NCBI RefSeq assembly: GCF_015751905.1
Contig: NZ_JADOUF010000001.1
Span: 3,162,001-3,226,000, forward strand
DNA length: 64,000 bases
From: Longispora fulva
Lineage (GTDB): Bacteria > Actinomycetota > Actinomycetes > Mycobacteriales > Micromonosporaceae
Reading direction: 5' to 3'
Position 1 is the first letter of the stretch. Each line of letters opens with the position of its first letter. The notes below the pieces were generated by a model. That model was not told the DNA's origin. It saw nothing but the letters and a program-made list of their open reading frames with translations, and did not search any database. The position numbers and the translations under genes were made by a program. Of this stretch, positions 1 through 7,695 are shown piece by piece.

Positions 1-196
1 ACTTGCGCCAGGCCACGGTGACCAGCCAGCCCTTCGGGTCCCGCGGCGGGTCGGCCGGCCAGACCCGGACCGCCTCGACCAGCGCGTCCTGCACGGCGTC
101 CTCGGCCGCCGCGAAGTCAGCTCCGCGGCGGACGAGGATCCCGAGCACACCCGGCGTGAGGCTGCGGAGCATGACCTCGTTCACCGGATCGTTCAC
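1..196 (-). CDS. ECF-type RNA polymerase sigma factor, N-terminal part only
   Basis: Only the first 65 codons are present; the gene runs off the left edge. The visible residues have the look of sigma-70 region 2 of large ECF factors of the SigJ/DUF6596 type: an acidic 'AAAEDAVQDALVEAV' helix followed by 'WPADPPRDPKGWLVTVAWRK'. The GTG start overlaps the TGA of the upstream YCII gene by four bases, so the two are translationally coupled. Coupling of a YCII protein to this kind of sigma factor is a common actinobacterial arrangement. The target regulon is unknown. The family call rests on region 2 and the neighbour; regions 3 and 4 are outside the window. Confidence 0.85.
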   Translation of the reverse strand, partial: MNDPVNEVMLRSLTPGVLGILVRRGADFAAAEDAVQDALVEAVRVWPADPPRDPKGWLVTVAWRK

Positions 197-600
197 TCCG
201 TGATGGTGGGCGACACGCCGTAGAACGGGCGCACCTCGAGCCACTCGTGGATCGGCTTCCCACCCGCCCCGGGGGCCGCCGACAGCTCCCCGGCCAGCTC
301 GACGGCACGCTCCTGGGTGTCGACGTCGATCACCATCCAGCCGGCGATGAGGTCCTTGGTCTCGGCGAACGGGCCGTCGGTGACCGGCGGGCGCCCCTCC
401 CCGTCGTAGCGGACCCACAACCCCTCGGCGGCCAGCGCCTGACCGTCGACGAACTCGCCGGTCCCCTCGAGCCGGGCGGCGAAGTCACGCATGTACCCCA
501 CATGTGCCGTGATCTCCTCCGGCGTCCACTGGTCCATGGGGACGTCGTTGACCGCGGTCGGGGCGCCACGGTAGTGCTTGAGCAGCAGATACTTGGCCAT
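193..600 (-). CDS. YCII-family protein
   Basis: A 135-residue protein of the YCII/DGPF fold (ferredoxin-like alpha-beta barrel), with the family's 'VTDGPFAETKD' and 'GWMVIDVD' stretches around residues 73-95. The start is the ATG at 600, preceded at good spacing by AGGAG; an in-frame GTG at 669 would add 23 unlikely residues. Family members are small and of mostly unknown activity; paralogues are encoded next to ECF sigma factors, as here, and may act as sensory or accessory partners. The 4-nt overlap with the sigma gene supports co-expression. Catalysis cannot be inferred. Confidence 0.9.
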   Translation of the reverse strand: MAKYLLLKHYRGAPTAVNDVPMDQWTPEEITAHVGYMRDFAARLEGTGEFVDGQALAAEGLWVRYDGEGRPPVTDGPFAETKDLIAGWMVIDVDTQERAVELAGELSAAPGAGGKPIHEWLEVRPFYGVSPTITE

Positions 601-844
601 TGTGTGTCTCCTCGATGCTGGTGCGACCCCCATTCTGGTCGCGTTCACCGCAGGGACGGAGCCGGCCACCCGATCTCGACATCGTCGGTCGAAAAACTTT
701 TGGACCTCGCGGAGAACCTGGGCCGGGCGAGGTCAGCGTCCCGCACCCCACACCGTTGTACCGGAAACCAGTCTAAAATATGATCAAATGGGGCACCCTC
801 TCAGTGATCTCAGCGCGTGCCCACGGCCGAGGGAGGCGACGGAC

Positions 845-1225
845 ATGTCGAAGATCTCCAAGGACACGGCGACCCAGGGTGGCGACTACGGCGAAGTGGT
901 CGACCACGCCGACCAGCTCGACGAGTACACGGTCAACTTCGTGGAGTTCCACGCGGACGTCGACGGCACCCCGCTACTGAAGGGACTGCCGGACGACCGG
1001 TGCCAATGCCCGCACTGGGGCTACGTGCTCCACGGCAAGGCCACCTTCAAGTTCGCCGACCGCGAGGAGGTCTACGAGGCCGGCGACGCGTTCTACACGC
1101 CGCCGGGGCACATTCCGGTCAAGCACGAACCGGGCACGGAGTTCGTGATGTTCAGCCCCACCGAGGAGATGCAGAAGACCGAGGCCGCCATGGCGCGCAA
1201 CATGGAGGCGATGCAGGCCCGCTGA
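845..1225 (+). CDS. cupin-fold protein
   Basis: A 126-residue protein with a single cupin-like beta-barrel: 'CPHWGYVLHGKATFKFADREEVYEAGDAFYTPPGHIPVKHEPGTE' around residues 55-99 has the G-D-x-(F)-Y-x-P-P-G-H second cupin motif. Of the first-motif metal ligands only one His (in 'CPHWGY') is obvious, so metal binding is uncertain. The ATG follows a purine-rich GAGGGAGG-like site. It lies 60 bases upstream of a DHFR-family gene in the same direction and diverges from the YCII/sigma pair, the two being separated by about 240 bases with an AT-rich patch near 770-790. Substrate unknown. Confidence 0.8.
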   Translation: MSKISKDTATQGGDYGEVVDHADQLDEYTVNFVEFHADVDGTPLLKGLPDDRCQCPHWGYVLHGKATFKFADREEVYEAGDAFYTPPGHIPVKHEPGTEFVMFSPTEEMQKTEAAMARNMEAMQAR

Positions 1226-1284
1226 CGCACCCGCGTGATGTCCTTCGCCGCGTGCGACCACACCGCCCCCAAGGAGGACGTCCG

Positions 1285-1857
1285 ATGCGCAGCGTCACGT
1301 ACTCGATGGGCGTCTCACTGGACGGCTACATCGTCGGCCCGGACGGCGGCTTCGACTGGACGGCGCCCGACAAGGAGGTCTTCCGCTTCTGGATCGACGA
1401 GATACGAACGGTCGGCGTCCACCTGTTGGGCCGGCGCCTGTACGAGACGATGCTGTACTGGGAGACCGCCGAGCAGGATCACTCCCTCGACGACTCCGAA
1501 CACGAGTGGGCCGCGCTCTGGAACCCGCTGCCCAAGGTGGTGTTCTCCACCACGCTCTCGACCGTGCTGGGCAATGCCCGGCTGCTCACCGGCGGCCTGG
1601 CCGAGGAGATCGAACGGTTGCGGGTCGAGCCCGCGCGGGGCGACATCGCGATCGGCGGTGCGACGCTGGCTGCCGAGGCGGCCGAGGCGGGCCTGATCGA
1701 CGAGTACCGCACCATGGTCTATCCGGTACTGGTGGGCGGCGGCGTTCCGTTCTTCCCCCGGCGCGGACGCCGGGTGGATCTCGAACTCGTCGAGACCCGC
1801 ACCTTCAGCTCAGGAGTCGTCCACCTCCGCCACCGGGTGACGCGCCCGTCGGCCTGA
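1285..1857 (+). CDS. dihydrofolate reductase family (RibD C-terminal-like) protein
   Basis: A 190-residue NADPH-binding protein of the DHFR/RibD-C superfamily: N-terminal 'YSMGVSLDGYIVGPDGGFDW', 'HLLGRRLYETM' near residue 50, and 'GDIAIGGATLAAEAAEAGLIDEY' near residue 120, the usual nucleotide-binding elements. An AAGGAGG site lies seven bases before the ATG. Family members reduce pterin-like or other heterocycles, but most actinobacterial paralogues are uncharacterised and this one is not a housekeeping folA. Three intact members and one fragment of this family occur in the window. Confidence 0.88.
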   Translation: MRSVTYSMGVSLDGYIVGPDGGFDWTAPDKEVFRFWIDEIRTVGVHLLGRRLYETMLYWETAEQDHSLDDSEHEWAALWNPLPKVVFSTTLSTVLGNARLLTGGLAEEIERLRVEPARGDIAIGGATLAAEAAEAGLIDEYRTMVYPVLVGGGVPFFPRRGRRVDLELVETRTFSSGVVHLRHRVTRPSA

Positions 1858-1923
1858 GGCGGTCACCGCGCGCTCCTCGGAGAACCGGCCCCGGGAGCCA
1901 GCACCGGCTGGGATACTCACGAT

Positions 1924-2226
1924 GTGTTGTTCACCGTGGGAATCTGGACAGTGAAGCCCGGCCACGAGGACGCGTTCGTTGCCGAGTGGGAGGCCTTGGC
2001 CGACTGGACGGCGATGCGGTTCGAGGGACTCGGCGACGTCGCCCACCTGCTCCGGGACCGGGCGGATCCGCACCGCTACATCAGCTTCAGCGGGTGGCCC
2101 GACGCCGAGACCGTCGCCCTGTGTCGGGCCAGCCACGAATTCGGAAAACACTTCGACCGGCTCAACGAGCACCTGGACGGCTACGTGCCCGGCACTTTCG
2201 ACATAGCCGCCGAGATCCACCCCTAG
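1924..2226 (+). CDS. antibiotic-biosynthesis-monooxygenase (ABM) domain protein
   Basis: A 100-residue single-domain dimeric alpha-beta barrel protein. The pattern 'VGIWTVKPGHEDAFVAEWEALADW', 'RYISFSGWPDAETVALCRAS' and 'FDRLNEHLDGY' matches the ABM fold used by heme-degrading and quinone-forming monooxygenases and by many stress proteins. The start is taken as GTG at 1924, giving a protein that opens directly into the first strand; no strong ribosome-binding site is visible. It stands alone between a DHFR-family gene and a convergent methyltransferase gene, so no substrate is suggested. Confidence 0.75.
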   Translation: MLFTVGIWTVKPGHEDAFVAEWEALADWTAMRFEGLGDVAHLLRDRADPHRYISFSGWPDAETVALCRASHEFGKHFDRLNEHLDGYVPGTFDIAAEIHP

Positions 2227-2256
2227 GTCCTCAGACCTGAGGAACTGCAGTGGGGT

Positions 2257-3273
2257 TCACGCTGGCCACCAGTGGCCGGCGAGGGTGTTGGGGACGGCTT
2301 CGATGACGCCTTCGGCGTGCGGGTCGCCGCCCTCGAGCCTGCGCGTGCGCATCACCTGGAAGCCGGCGGCGTCGAGCAGCGCCCGGTACTGCTCCTCGGT
2401 GCGGTCGTGCCCTTCGTGCTGCACGAGCATGACCAGGTCGACGAGGCTGACGTCGTCGGTGGTGAGATCCTCCAGGACCAGGAGGCGGGCGCATGGGCCC
2501 ATGGCGTCGCGTACCCGGCGCAGGATCGTCAGGGCGTGCTCGTCGTTCCAGTTGTGCAGGCACCGGGCCAGGATGTAGGTGTCGCCACCTTCGGGCACGG
2601 TGTCGAAGAAGCTGCCGGCGACGAGGTCGACGCGGTCGGCCAGTCCGGCGTCGACGAACAGTTCGCGGGCCTGCTCGACGGCGGTGGGCAGCTCCTGCAG
2701 GACACCGCGCAGGTGCGGATGCGTCGCGAGGAGCTGGGCGAGGAGCCGGCCGGTACCGCCGCCGACATCGACGACGACCTTGGCCTCGGTGAGGTCGCAG
2801 CTGGCGAGGATCTCGGGGATCCGGTTGCGGCTCATCGACTCGTTCCAGGTGCGGGCGGCCTCGGCGTTGTCGTTGAGGTAGTCGTAGATCGGCTTGCCGG
2901 CCACCTTCTCGAAGCCGGGACGGCCGTGCAGCAGAGGATGCATGACCTCGGCGAAACAGCGGAACACGTCCTCGCCGTAGATGAGGGCCGTGCCGTGCAT
3001 CGAGCCGGGTATGTCGCGCCGCATCAGGGCGGTCACCTCGGTGAGGGCGAACGTGTCGGGGGCGGGCTGCGCGAGAAGGCCCAGGTACACCAGGACCCGC
3101 AGCAGCCGGTGCAGCGCCTGCGGATCGGCCCCGCACTCCTCCGCGAGGTCCGCAGCCGGTCGCGGGCCGTCGGCGAGGAGGTCAGGGATCTCCAACTTCG
3201 CCAGGGCGTAACAGGCCTGGGCGATCCAGGTGCCCTGCAGGATGGTGAGAAGCTGTCCACGGGGGGCCGTCAC
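2257..3273 (-). CDS. SAM-dependent O-methyltransferase (plant-OMT/tetracenomycin type)
   Basis: A 338-residue class I methyltransferase with an N-terminal winged-helix dimerisation domain (residues ~15-100, 'AADLAEECGADPQALHRLLRVLVYLGLL') and a Rossmann domain: SAM motif I 'VVVDVGGGTGRLLAQLL' near residue 167 and the catalytic-His segment 'CLHNWNDEHALTILRRVRDAM' near residue 240. These are features of acetylserotonin-type O-methyltransferases, frequent as tailoring enzymes in polyketide pathways. The GTG start has AAGGAG upstream. No biosynthetic genes lie beside it; the nearest gene is a TetR regulator in the same orientation 150 bases upstream. Substrate unknown. Confidence 0.9.
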   Translation of the reverse strand: MTAPRGQLLTILQGTWIAQACYALAKLEIPDLLADGPRPAADLAEECGADPQALHRLLRVLVYLGLLAQPAPDTFALTEVTALMRRDIPGSMHGTALIYGEDVFRCFAEVMHPLLHGRPGFEKVAGKPIYDYLNDNAEAARTWNESMSRNRIPEILASCDLTEAKVVVDVGGGTGRLLAQLLATHPHLRGVLQELPTAVEQARELFVDAGLADRVDLVAGSFFDTVPEGGDTYILARCLHNWNDEHALTILRRVRDAMGPCARLLVLEDLTTDDVSLVDLVMLVQHEGHDRTEEQYRALLDAAGFQVMRTRRLEGGDPHAEGVIEAVPNTLAGHWWPA

Positions 3274-3424
3274 GAGATTCTCCTTGACTCGTCAGGTACT
3301 TCCAGCCCTTGGACATCACCCCCAGCAGCGCCACCGTTACACACGAAAGTGAATTGAGCGGCGATAGACCGCATTCTCCGAAATAACAAACGCTTCGCCC
3401 GCCACGGTCTCCCGCTCGGGGCCA

Positions 3425-4009
3425 CTAGCCCTGGGGCCGGAGTCCGTTGAGGCAGTAGTCGAGGAGGTCACCGACGTCCTGGGGGCGGAGGATGTCGGTG
3501 CCGAACAGGAGCCGGTAGTACAGCGGGGAGTAGAACATCTCGACCATGACCCGGGTCGGCACGTCGGCGCGGAGCTGGCCGTCGGCGACTGCTCTGGCCA
3601 GGCGCACCTCGCAGGCACGGGTGCGGGGTTCGATGATGGTGTCCAGGATCGCGGTGCCGATCGCCGGGGTGCTCTGCGCCTCGGCGATCGCACCCCGGAA
3701 CACGACGCCGATGTCGCTGTTGAGCAGCCCGACGACCTCGGTGATCTGGGTACGCAGGTCGACGGTGATGTCGCCGGTGTCGGGGAAGTCGAGCACGTCG
3801 CCGATGTGGTCGTTGATCGCCTCGAGGGCCAGGGTGCCCTTGGACGGCCACCAGCGGTAGATGGTGGTCTTACCGACGCCGGCGGCTGAGGCGATGGCCT
3901 CGATGGTGACGTTGGCGTAGCCGTCGCGGGCGATCAGCTCGATGGTCGCGTCGAGGATGGCCCGGCGGGCCTGGGTATTGCGGCGTTCCGGGTTCGGGGC
4001 GGGAGTCAC
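3425..4009 (-). CDS. TetR-family transcriptional repressor
   Basis: A 194-residue protein with the canonical N-terminal TetR helix-turn-helix: 'ILDATIELIARDGYANVTIEAIASAAGVGKTTIYRWWPSKGTL' (residues ~18-60), followed by a ligand-binding domain with a TetR_C-like 'ADGQLRADVPTRVMVEMFYSPLYYRLLFG' segment. The GTG start lies 24 bases from an 18-bp palindrome (4033-4050), and a second related site lies just before the divergent DUF1801 gene, so autoregulation and control of the divergent genes are likely. The methyltransferase gene 150 bases downstream could be co-transcribed. Confidence 0.93.
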   Translation of the reverse strand: MTPAPNPERRNTQARRAILDATIELIARDGYANVTIEAIASAAGVGKTTIYRWWPSKGTLALEAINDHIGDVLDFPDTGDITVDLRTQITEVVGLLNSDIGVVFRGAIAEAQSTPAIGTAILDTIIEPRTRACEVRLARAVADGQLRADVPTRVMVEMFYSPLYYRLLFGTDILRPQDVGDLLDYCLNGLRPQG

Positions 4010-4032
4010 CGGGCGATCCTACCCCATTCGCG

Positions 4033-4050
4033 ACACGCAACGTTTCGTGT
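4033..4050. promoter_or_regulatory. operator-like palindrome, copy 1
   Basis: An 18-bp imperfect inverted repeat reading ACACGCAACGTTTCGTGT (8 of 9 positions pair), just upstream of the TetR gene. A related site occurs at 4094-4111. Two similar palindromes in a 119-bp divergent promoter are typical of TetR autoregulation. Confidence 0.7.
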
Positions 4051-4093
4051 TGACAAGATCAGCCGGCGGGGCCTAGGTTTCATCCACGCAACG

Positions 4094-4111
4094 ACACGTA
4101 GCGTTTCGTCT
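4094..4111. promoter_or_regulatory. operator-like palindrome, copy 2
   Basis: Reads ACACGTAGCGTTTCGTCT, sharing the ACACG...CGTTTCGT core with the site at 4033-4050 but less symmetric (6 of 9). It lies 18 bases before the GTG of the rightward DUF1801 gene, where a bound repressor would block transcription or its start. Confidence 0.6.
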
Positions 4112-4128
4112 AATCGGAGGTCGGAATT

Positions 4129-4473
4129 GTGGACGCCTATCTCAGCGCCCTGCCCGCGGGCCAGAGCGAGATCACCGACCAGCTCATCCCCCTGATCGAG
4201 ACCGTGCTGCCCGGGCTTGGCGGGCTCTGGCACGGGCACCCGGTGTGGAGCCTCGGCCCGCGACCCGGCAAGACACCGGTCGCCTACCTGAAGGCCTACG
4301 GCACCTACGTGGCCTTCGGCCTCTGGCGCGGCCAGGAGATCACCGACGCCTCCGGCCGACTGGAGCCCGGCTCCCCGACCCGGGCCGCGGTGAAACTGCG
4401 CACCCCGGCCGACATCGACCCCACCCTGTTCATCAGCTGGCTGCGCGCGGCCCGCGACCTCGAGAAAGCCTGA
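4129..4473 (+). CDS. DUF1801 (YdhG-like) protein
   Basis: A 114-residue protein with the DUF1801 pattern: 'DAYLSALPAGQSEITDQLIPLIETVLPG', 'WHGHPVWSL', 'PVAYLKAYGTYVAFGLWRG' and 'AVKLRTPADIDPTLFISWLRAA'. This iron-chaperone-like fold is widespread, with no established reaction. The GTG start follows a CGGAGG site at about six bases. Divergent from the TetR gene behind two palindromes, it is the probable target of that repressor. Its stop codon is followed without a frame change by a DHFR-family fragment, suggesting a deletion joined the two genes. Confidence 0.85.
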   Translation: MDAYLSALPAGQSEITDQLIPLIETVLPGLGGLWHGHPVWSLGPRPGKTPVAYLKAYGTYVAFGLWRGQEITDASGRLEPGSPTRAAVKLRTPADIDPTLFISWLRAARDLEKA

Positions 4474-4806
4474 AAGGCACCCTTCCCCAACCACCGCGCA
4501 CGCGAACCCCTCCACCGGGTCGGCACGACCTTCACCTTCGTCACCGAAGGACTGAAAGCCGCACTCACCCTCGCGCGCGAAGCGGCCGGCGACAAGGACG
4601 TCTTCGTCTCCGGTGGCGCGAGTGTCGTCCAGCAGTGCATCAAGGCCGGACTCCTCGACGAACTACACCTGCACGAGACCCCGGTGCTCCTCGGCGACGG
4701 CATCCGACTGTGGGACGGCATCGGCGCCGACTGGAAAGACCTTCAGACGACCCGGGTCACCGCCGCCGATGGCGTCACCCACCTGTACTACCACTTCAAC
4801 AGATAG
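4474..4806 (+). pseudogene. truncated DHFR/RibD-C family gene (C-terminal half only)
   Basis: From the codon after the DUF1801 stop there are 110 open codons, in the same frame, that translate as the second half of a DHFR-family protein: 'REPLHRVGTTFTFVTEGLKAALTLAREAAGDKDVFVSGGASVVQQCIKAGLLDELHLHETPVLLGDGIRLW' and on to TAG at 4806. The N-terminal half of the ~200-residue family, including the substrate-binding 'SLDG' strand, is absent, and no start codon with a ribosome-binding site is seen. It is most simply a deletion remnant. Expression as a read-through tail of DUF1801 cannot be excluded. An intact paralogue follows 9 bases downstream. Confidence 0.8.
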
Positions 4807-4815
4807 GTACCTGCC

Positions 4816-5466
4816 ATGAAACTGACCGTGACCACGTTCGTGTCCCTCGACGGCGTCCTGCAGGGCCCCGGCGGCCCCGAAGAGGACCGCACCGACGACT
4901 TCGACCTCGGCGGCTGGCTGATCCCCTACGCCGATGCGGGCTTCGGCGGCATCGTCGTTGACTGGATCTCAGACGCCGACGCCTTCCTCCTAGGCCGCCG
5001 CTCCTACCAGCTGCTGTCCTCGCACTGGCCGAACGTCACCGACCCGAACGATCCGATCGCCGCCAAACTCAACACCCTGCCCAAGTACGTGCCGTCGAGC
5101 ACGCTGACCACACTGGACTGGGCCAACTCGCACCTGCTCACCGGCGACCTTGTCGAAGAGGTCACCAAACTCAAGGCCCAGCCCGGCCAGACACTCCAGG
5201 TACACGGCAGCGGACAGCTCATCCAGACCCTCCTCGCCGCCGGACTCGTCGACGAACTGCGGCTGCTCACCTTCCCGGTCGTCCTCGGCAAGGGCCAGCG
5301 GCTCTTCGAGGCCGGGGCCACCCCGGCCGCGTGGCGACTGACCGGGGTCAAGTCCACCGATGCCGGCATCATCGCCCACACCTATACCTACGCCGGCACA
5401 CCCGCCCTCGGCAACATCGTCATCACCGACGGCCAGGAAGAACTGGTATCGACACAGGACGCCTGA
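4816..5466 (+). CDS. dihydrofolate reductase family (RibD C-terminal-like) protein
   Basis: A 216-residue member of the DHFR/RibD-C family: N-terminal 'TTFVSLDGVLQGPGGPEEDR', 'DAFLLGRRSYQLLSSHWP' near residue 57, 'LLTGDLVEEVTKLKA' and 'LQVHGSGQLIQTLLAAGLVDELRLLTFPVVLGKGQRLF' near residues 132-168. It follows the broken paralogue and precedes an alpha/beta hydrolase gene by 35 bases, so DUF1801 to hydrolase may be one operon under the TetR-controlled promoter. Reductase activity on a heterocyclic substrate is inferred only from the family. Confidence 0.88.
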   Translation: MKLTVTTFVSLDGVLQGPGGPEEDRTDDFDLGGWLIPYADAGFGGIVVDWISDADAFLLGRRSYQLLSSHWPNVTDPNDPIAAKLNTLPKYVPSSTLTTLDWANSHLLTGDLVEEVTKLKAQPGQTLQVHGSGQLIQTLLAAGLVDELRLLTFPVVLGKGQRLFEAGATPAAWRLTGVKSTDAGIIAHTYTYAGTPALGNIVITDGQEELVSTQDA

Positions 5467-5501
5467 ACAGCCCATCTCATCGACCACGCAAGGAAACAAC
5501 C

Positions 5502-6278
5502 ATGAGCATGCAGACCGTCGTCTCCAGGGACGGCACCGAGATCGCCTACGACCGCTCCGGAAGCGGACCCGCGGTCATCATGATGGCCGCCGGACCGACC
5601 GACCACTGGGCACTGGCAGGCATCGCCGAACTTCTCGCCCAGAACTTCACCGTCTTCAACTACGACCGGCGCGGGCGCGGAGCCAGCGGCGACACCGCAC
5701 CCTACGCGCCCGAGCGCGAGTACGAGGACCTCCAGGCCCTCATCACGGCCGCTGGCGGAAACGCCAGCGTGTTCGGCTCGTCAGGAGGGGGGATCCTCGC
5801 CCTTCAGGCCGCCGGGTGGGGCGTCGACATCGGCCGGCTCGCCATCTGGGAAGCCCCGTTCATCCTTGAGGGCAGCCGGCCCCCGGTCCGCGCGGACTAC
5901 CGGCAGAACCTGGAGAAGCTCCTCGCCGCCGACCGCCGCGGCGACATGATCGAATCCTTCATGACCGACGCCGTCGGCATGCCCGCCGAGTTCGTCACCC
6001 CCATGCGCGACCTGCCCTTCTGGCCCAACATGGAGCGCATCGCGCACACCCTGGTCTATGACGCGATCATCATCGGCGACTGGTCACTGCCAGGCGGGCT
6101 GCCCGAAATCACGGTGCCCACACTCGTCATCGAGGGCGGCACGACCCCATGGCTGACCCAGTCCGCCGAAGCCCTCACCCGCGCACTTCCCCAAGCCCGC
6201 AAGACGGTCCTCCCCGGACAGACGCACGACGTCGAAGCAGCGGTCATCGCCCCGGTACTGGCCGAGTTCTTCGGCTAA
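5502..6278 (+). CDS. alpha/beta hydrolase
   Basis: A 258-residue alpha/beta-hydrolase-fold protein. 'NYDRRGRGASGD' (residues ~53-64) forms the strand-turn before the cap, 'VFGSSGGGILALQAA' near residue 90 carries the probable nucleophile Ser in the G-x-S-x-G elbow, and 'GQTHDVEAAVIAPVLAEFF' at the end supplies the catalytic His. The ATG at 5502 has AAGGAAA upstream. Such proteins are esterases or lactonases with unpredictable substrates. It is the fourth gene of the rightward run behind the TetR operators. Confidence 0.88.
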   Translation: MSMQTVVSRDGTEIAYDRSGSGPAVIMMAAGPTDHWALAGIAELLAQNFTVFNYDRRGRGASGDTAPYAPEREYEDLQALITAAGGNASVFGSSGGGILALQAAGWGVDIGRLAIWEAPFILEGSRPPVRADYRQNLEKLLAADRRGDMIESFMTDAVGMPAEFVTPMRDLPFWPNMERIAHTLVYDAIIIGDWSLPGGLPEITVPTLVIEGGTTPWLTQSAEALTRALPQARKTVLPGQTHDVEAAVIAPVLAEFFG

Positions 6279-6314
6279 CAACGACTGACAGGGACGCCCT
6301 GAGAGGAGAAGGTC

Positions 6315-6605
6315 ATGTCGTTCCAGGCGTATCTGGACGCGATAGAGAACACAACCGGCAAGACTCCGCGCGTGCTGGTCAAGGAGGCCAAGGAGCGTGG
6401 GTTCGACGCGGCCGAGGTGAAGGTCAGTGTGATCGTGGACTGGCTCAAGGACGAGTACGGCCTCGGCCGCGGGCATGCGATGGCCCTCGTCCACGTGATC
6501 AGGAAGGGGCCGACGATCGACGCGAAGCACGTCGGCTCCACCGGCTCACACCGTGACGCCTCCGACACCCTGTGGCTGGACGGCAAAGCCACCCGGCCCA
6601 GCTAG
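6315..6605 (+). CDS. DUF4287 domain protein
   Basis: A 96-residue protein matching DUF4287: 'MSFQAYLDAIENTTGKTPRVLVKEAKERGF' followed by 'VIVDWLKDEYGLGRGHAMALVHVIRKG', a compact helical domain often fused or adjacent to DUF5655 or DUF1801 proteins. A very strong GAGAGGAGAAGG ribosome-binding site precedes the ATG. The gene ends a rightward run that includes a DUF1801 gene, consistent with that association, and is followed by a strong hairpin. Function unknown. Confidence 0.85.
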   Translation: MSFQAYLDAIENTTGKTPRVLVKEAKERGFDAAEVKVSVIVDWLKDEYGLGRGHAMALVHVIRKGPTIDAKHVGSTGSHRDASDTLWLDGKATRPS

Positions 6606-6617
6606 GAACTTCCACGT

Positions 6618-6662
6618 CACGACGACGATGCCCATGGTCTCCACCCGGGCATCGTCGTCGTG
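6618..6662. terminator. bidirectional hairpin terminator
   Basis: A perfect 16-bp inverted repeat (arms 6618-6633 and 6647-6662, beginning CACGACGACGATG) with a 13-nt loop, 12 bases after the DUF4287 stop. There is no T-run, as is usual for actinobacterial terminators. It sits between the rightward DUF4287 gene and the convergent transporter gene. Confidence 0.85.
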
Positions 6663-6801
6663 GGGTGTTGGGAGCCTGGGCGCCGGGGTCAGCTCCTGCC
6701 AGACGCCGCGCTGAAGTGTGGACTCGCGCTGACGGAGGTAGGCGATGACCCCGGCCCACCGCCGCGCGGGATCGGCACCCGACCGGTGCCCGAAAGGAGC
6801 G

Positions 6802-7380
6802 TCAGATCAGTGCGTCGACCGCGCGGATGAGGAGCACTGTGCCGAAGACCGCGAACAGGGCCGCCGCACCGAGGCGGATCGTGCGCTGCGGAAGGCGTCT
6901 GCCGAGGTGGTACCCGACGAGGATGGCCAACCCGTCGGCGGCGATCATGCCAGCCGTGGCACCTCCCCAGACCGCGACCGGGTTCCCGTTCGCCGCGAGG
7001 GTGAGGGACGCGAGCATCGTCTTGTCACCCAACTCGGACAGGAAGAACGTGGTGGCCACGCCCACGAGCACACTGCGTCCGACCCGCGCGCCCGGCACCG
7101 CCCCGTCGGCGTCGTCGCTCTCCGGGCGCACGGTCCAGGCGGCGAAGCCCAGGAACGCGCACCCTCCGGCGAGGGAGATCCAGGCGGTCGGCAGGGCCAG
7201 GCCCAGGCCGTAGCCAACCCCCACGGACACGGCGTGCACGCCGGCCGTCGCGACCGCGATGGCGGCGAGGACGGGCCAGGCCCGGTAGCGGGCGGCGAAC
7301 GCCATCGCGGTCAGTTGGCTCTTGTCGCCCATCTCGGCGAGGAAGATCGCGCCGAACGACACGGCGAGGGTGGTGAACAC
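6802..7380 (-). CDS. GDT1/UPF0016 (TMEM165) family cation transporter, probable Mn2+ exporter
   Basis: A 192-residue, roughly six-helix membrane protein with the two family signature motifs, E-M-G-D-K-S near residue 16 and E-L-G-D-K-T near residue 118, in two inverted halves. Characterised members (yeast Gdt1, Synechocystis Mnx, vibrio MneA) move Mn2+ or Ca2+ against protons or Na+. The GTG start at 7380 is preceded by AAGGA. The leader holds a manganese-sensing yybP-ykoY riboswitch (7449-7542), which makes manganese efflux by far the likeliest role. Confidence 0.92.
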   Translation of the reverse strand: MFTTLAVSFGAIFLAEMGDKSQLTAMAFAARYRAWPVLAAIAVATAGVHAVSVGVGYGLGLALPTAWISLAGGCAFLGFAAWTVRPESDDADGAVPGARVGRSVLVGVATTFFLSELGDKTMLASLTLAANGNPVAVWGGATAGMIAADGLAILVGYHLGRRLPQRTIRLGAAALFAVFGTVLLIRAVDALI

Positions 7381-7389
7381 GGGAGGTCC

Positions 7390-7450
7390 TTCCGGTCGGC
7401 CGGACCGGAGACACGCGAGACTCCGACCCGGCAGGTGACTGCCTGGGTCG
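7390..7450 (-). promoter_or_regulatory. riboswitch expression platform hairpins
   Basis: Downstream of the aptamer the leader can form a long hairpin (7424-7450, arms CGACCCAGGCAG and CTGCCGGGTCG) whose 5' arm takes the last bases of the aptamer's closing stem, so the two structures compete. A further GGTCC...GGACC pairing (about 7387-7410) covers the AAGGA ribosome-binding site. Both transcription- and translation-level switching are therefore possible. Confidence 0.6.
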
Positions 7451-7542
7451 AAGGTCTCGCCCACCCGACCGTGGCCGGGCCGTGCGACCGGGCGAGGATC
7501 CGCCAGTATGTCGACCGCACGTGTGGGGGCTACTCCCCTTCG
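7449..7542 (-). promoter_or_regulatory. yybP-ykoY manganese riboswitch aptamer
   Basis: The leader of the GDT1-family gene carries the hallmarks of the yybP-ykoY aptamer in order: closing stem CGAAGG, the loop sequence GGGGAGUAGC, a central GUCGACAUACUGG segment, then GCGAGACCUU, whose end CCUUCG pairs back with CGAAGG. The two conserved loops form the Mn2+ site in known structures. The class turns on Mn2+ export genes when manganese is high, matching the gene that follows. Identification is by eye; a covariance-model search would be decisive. Confidence 0.9.
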
Positions 7543-7695
7543 CGCGGCCGACTGTACCGGCCGCGGCCACGGCCGGCCACCAGGTCGGCGAAGATCACAG
7601 CGCACTCACATGTCGACCGGGGTGGTCGTCGCCCCGCCACCGGTCAGCTGCACGCCGCAGTCGCTTTCGCGGTCGCTCAGTGGCCTGCCCCACGG

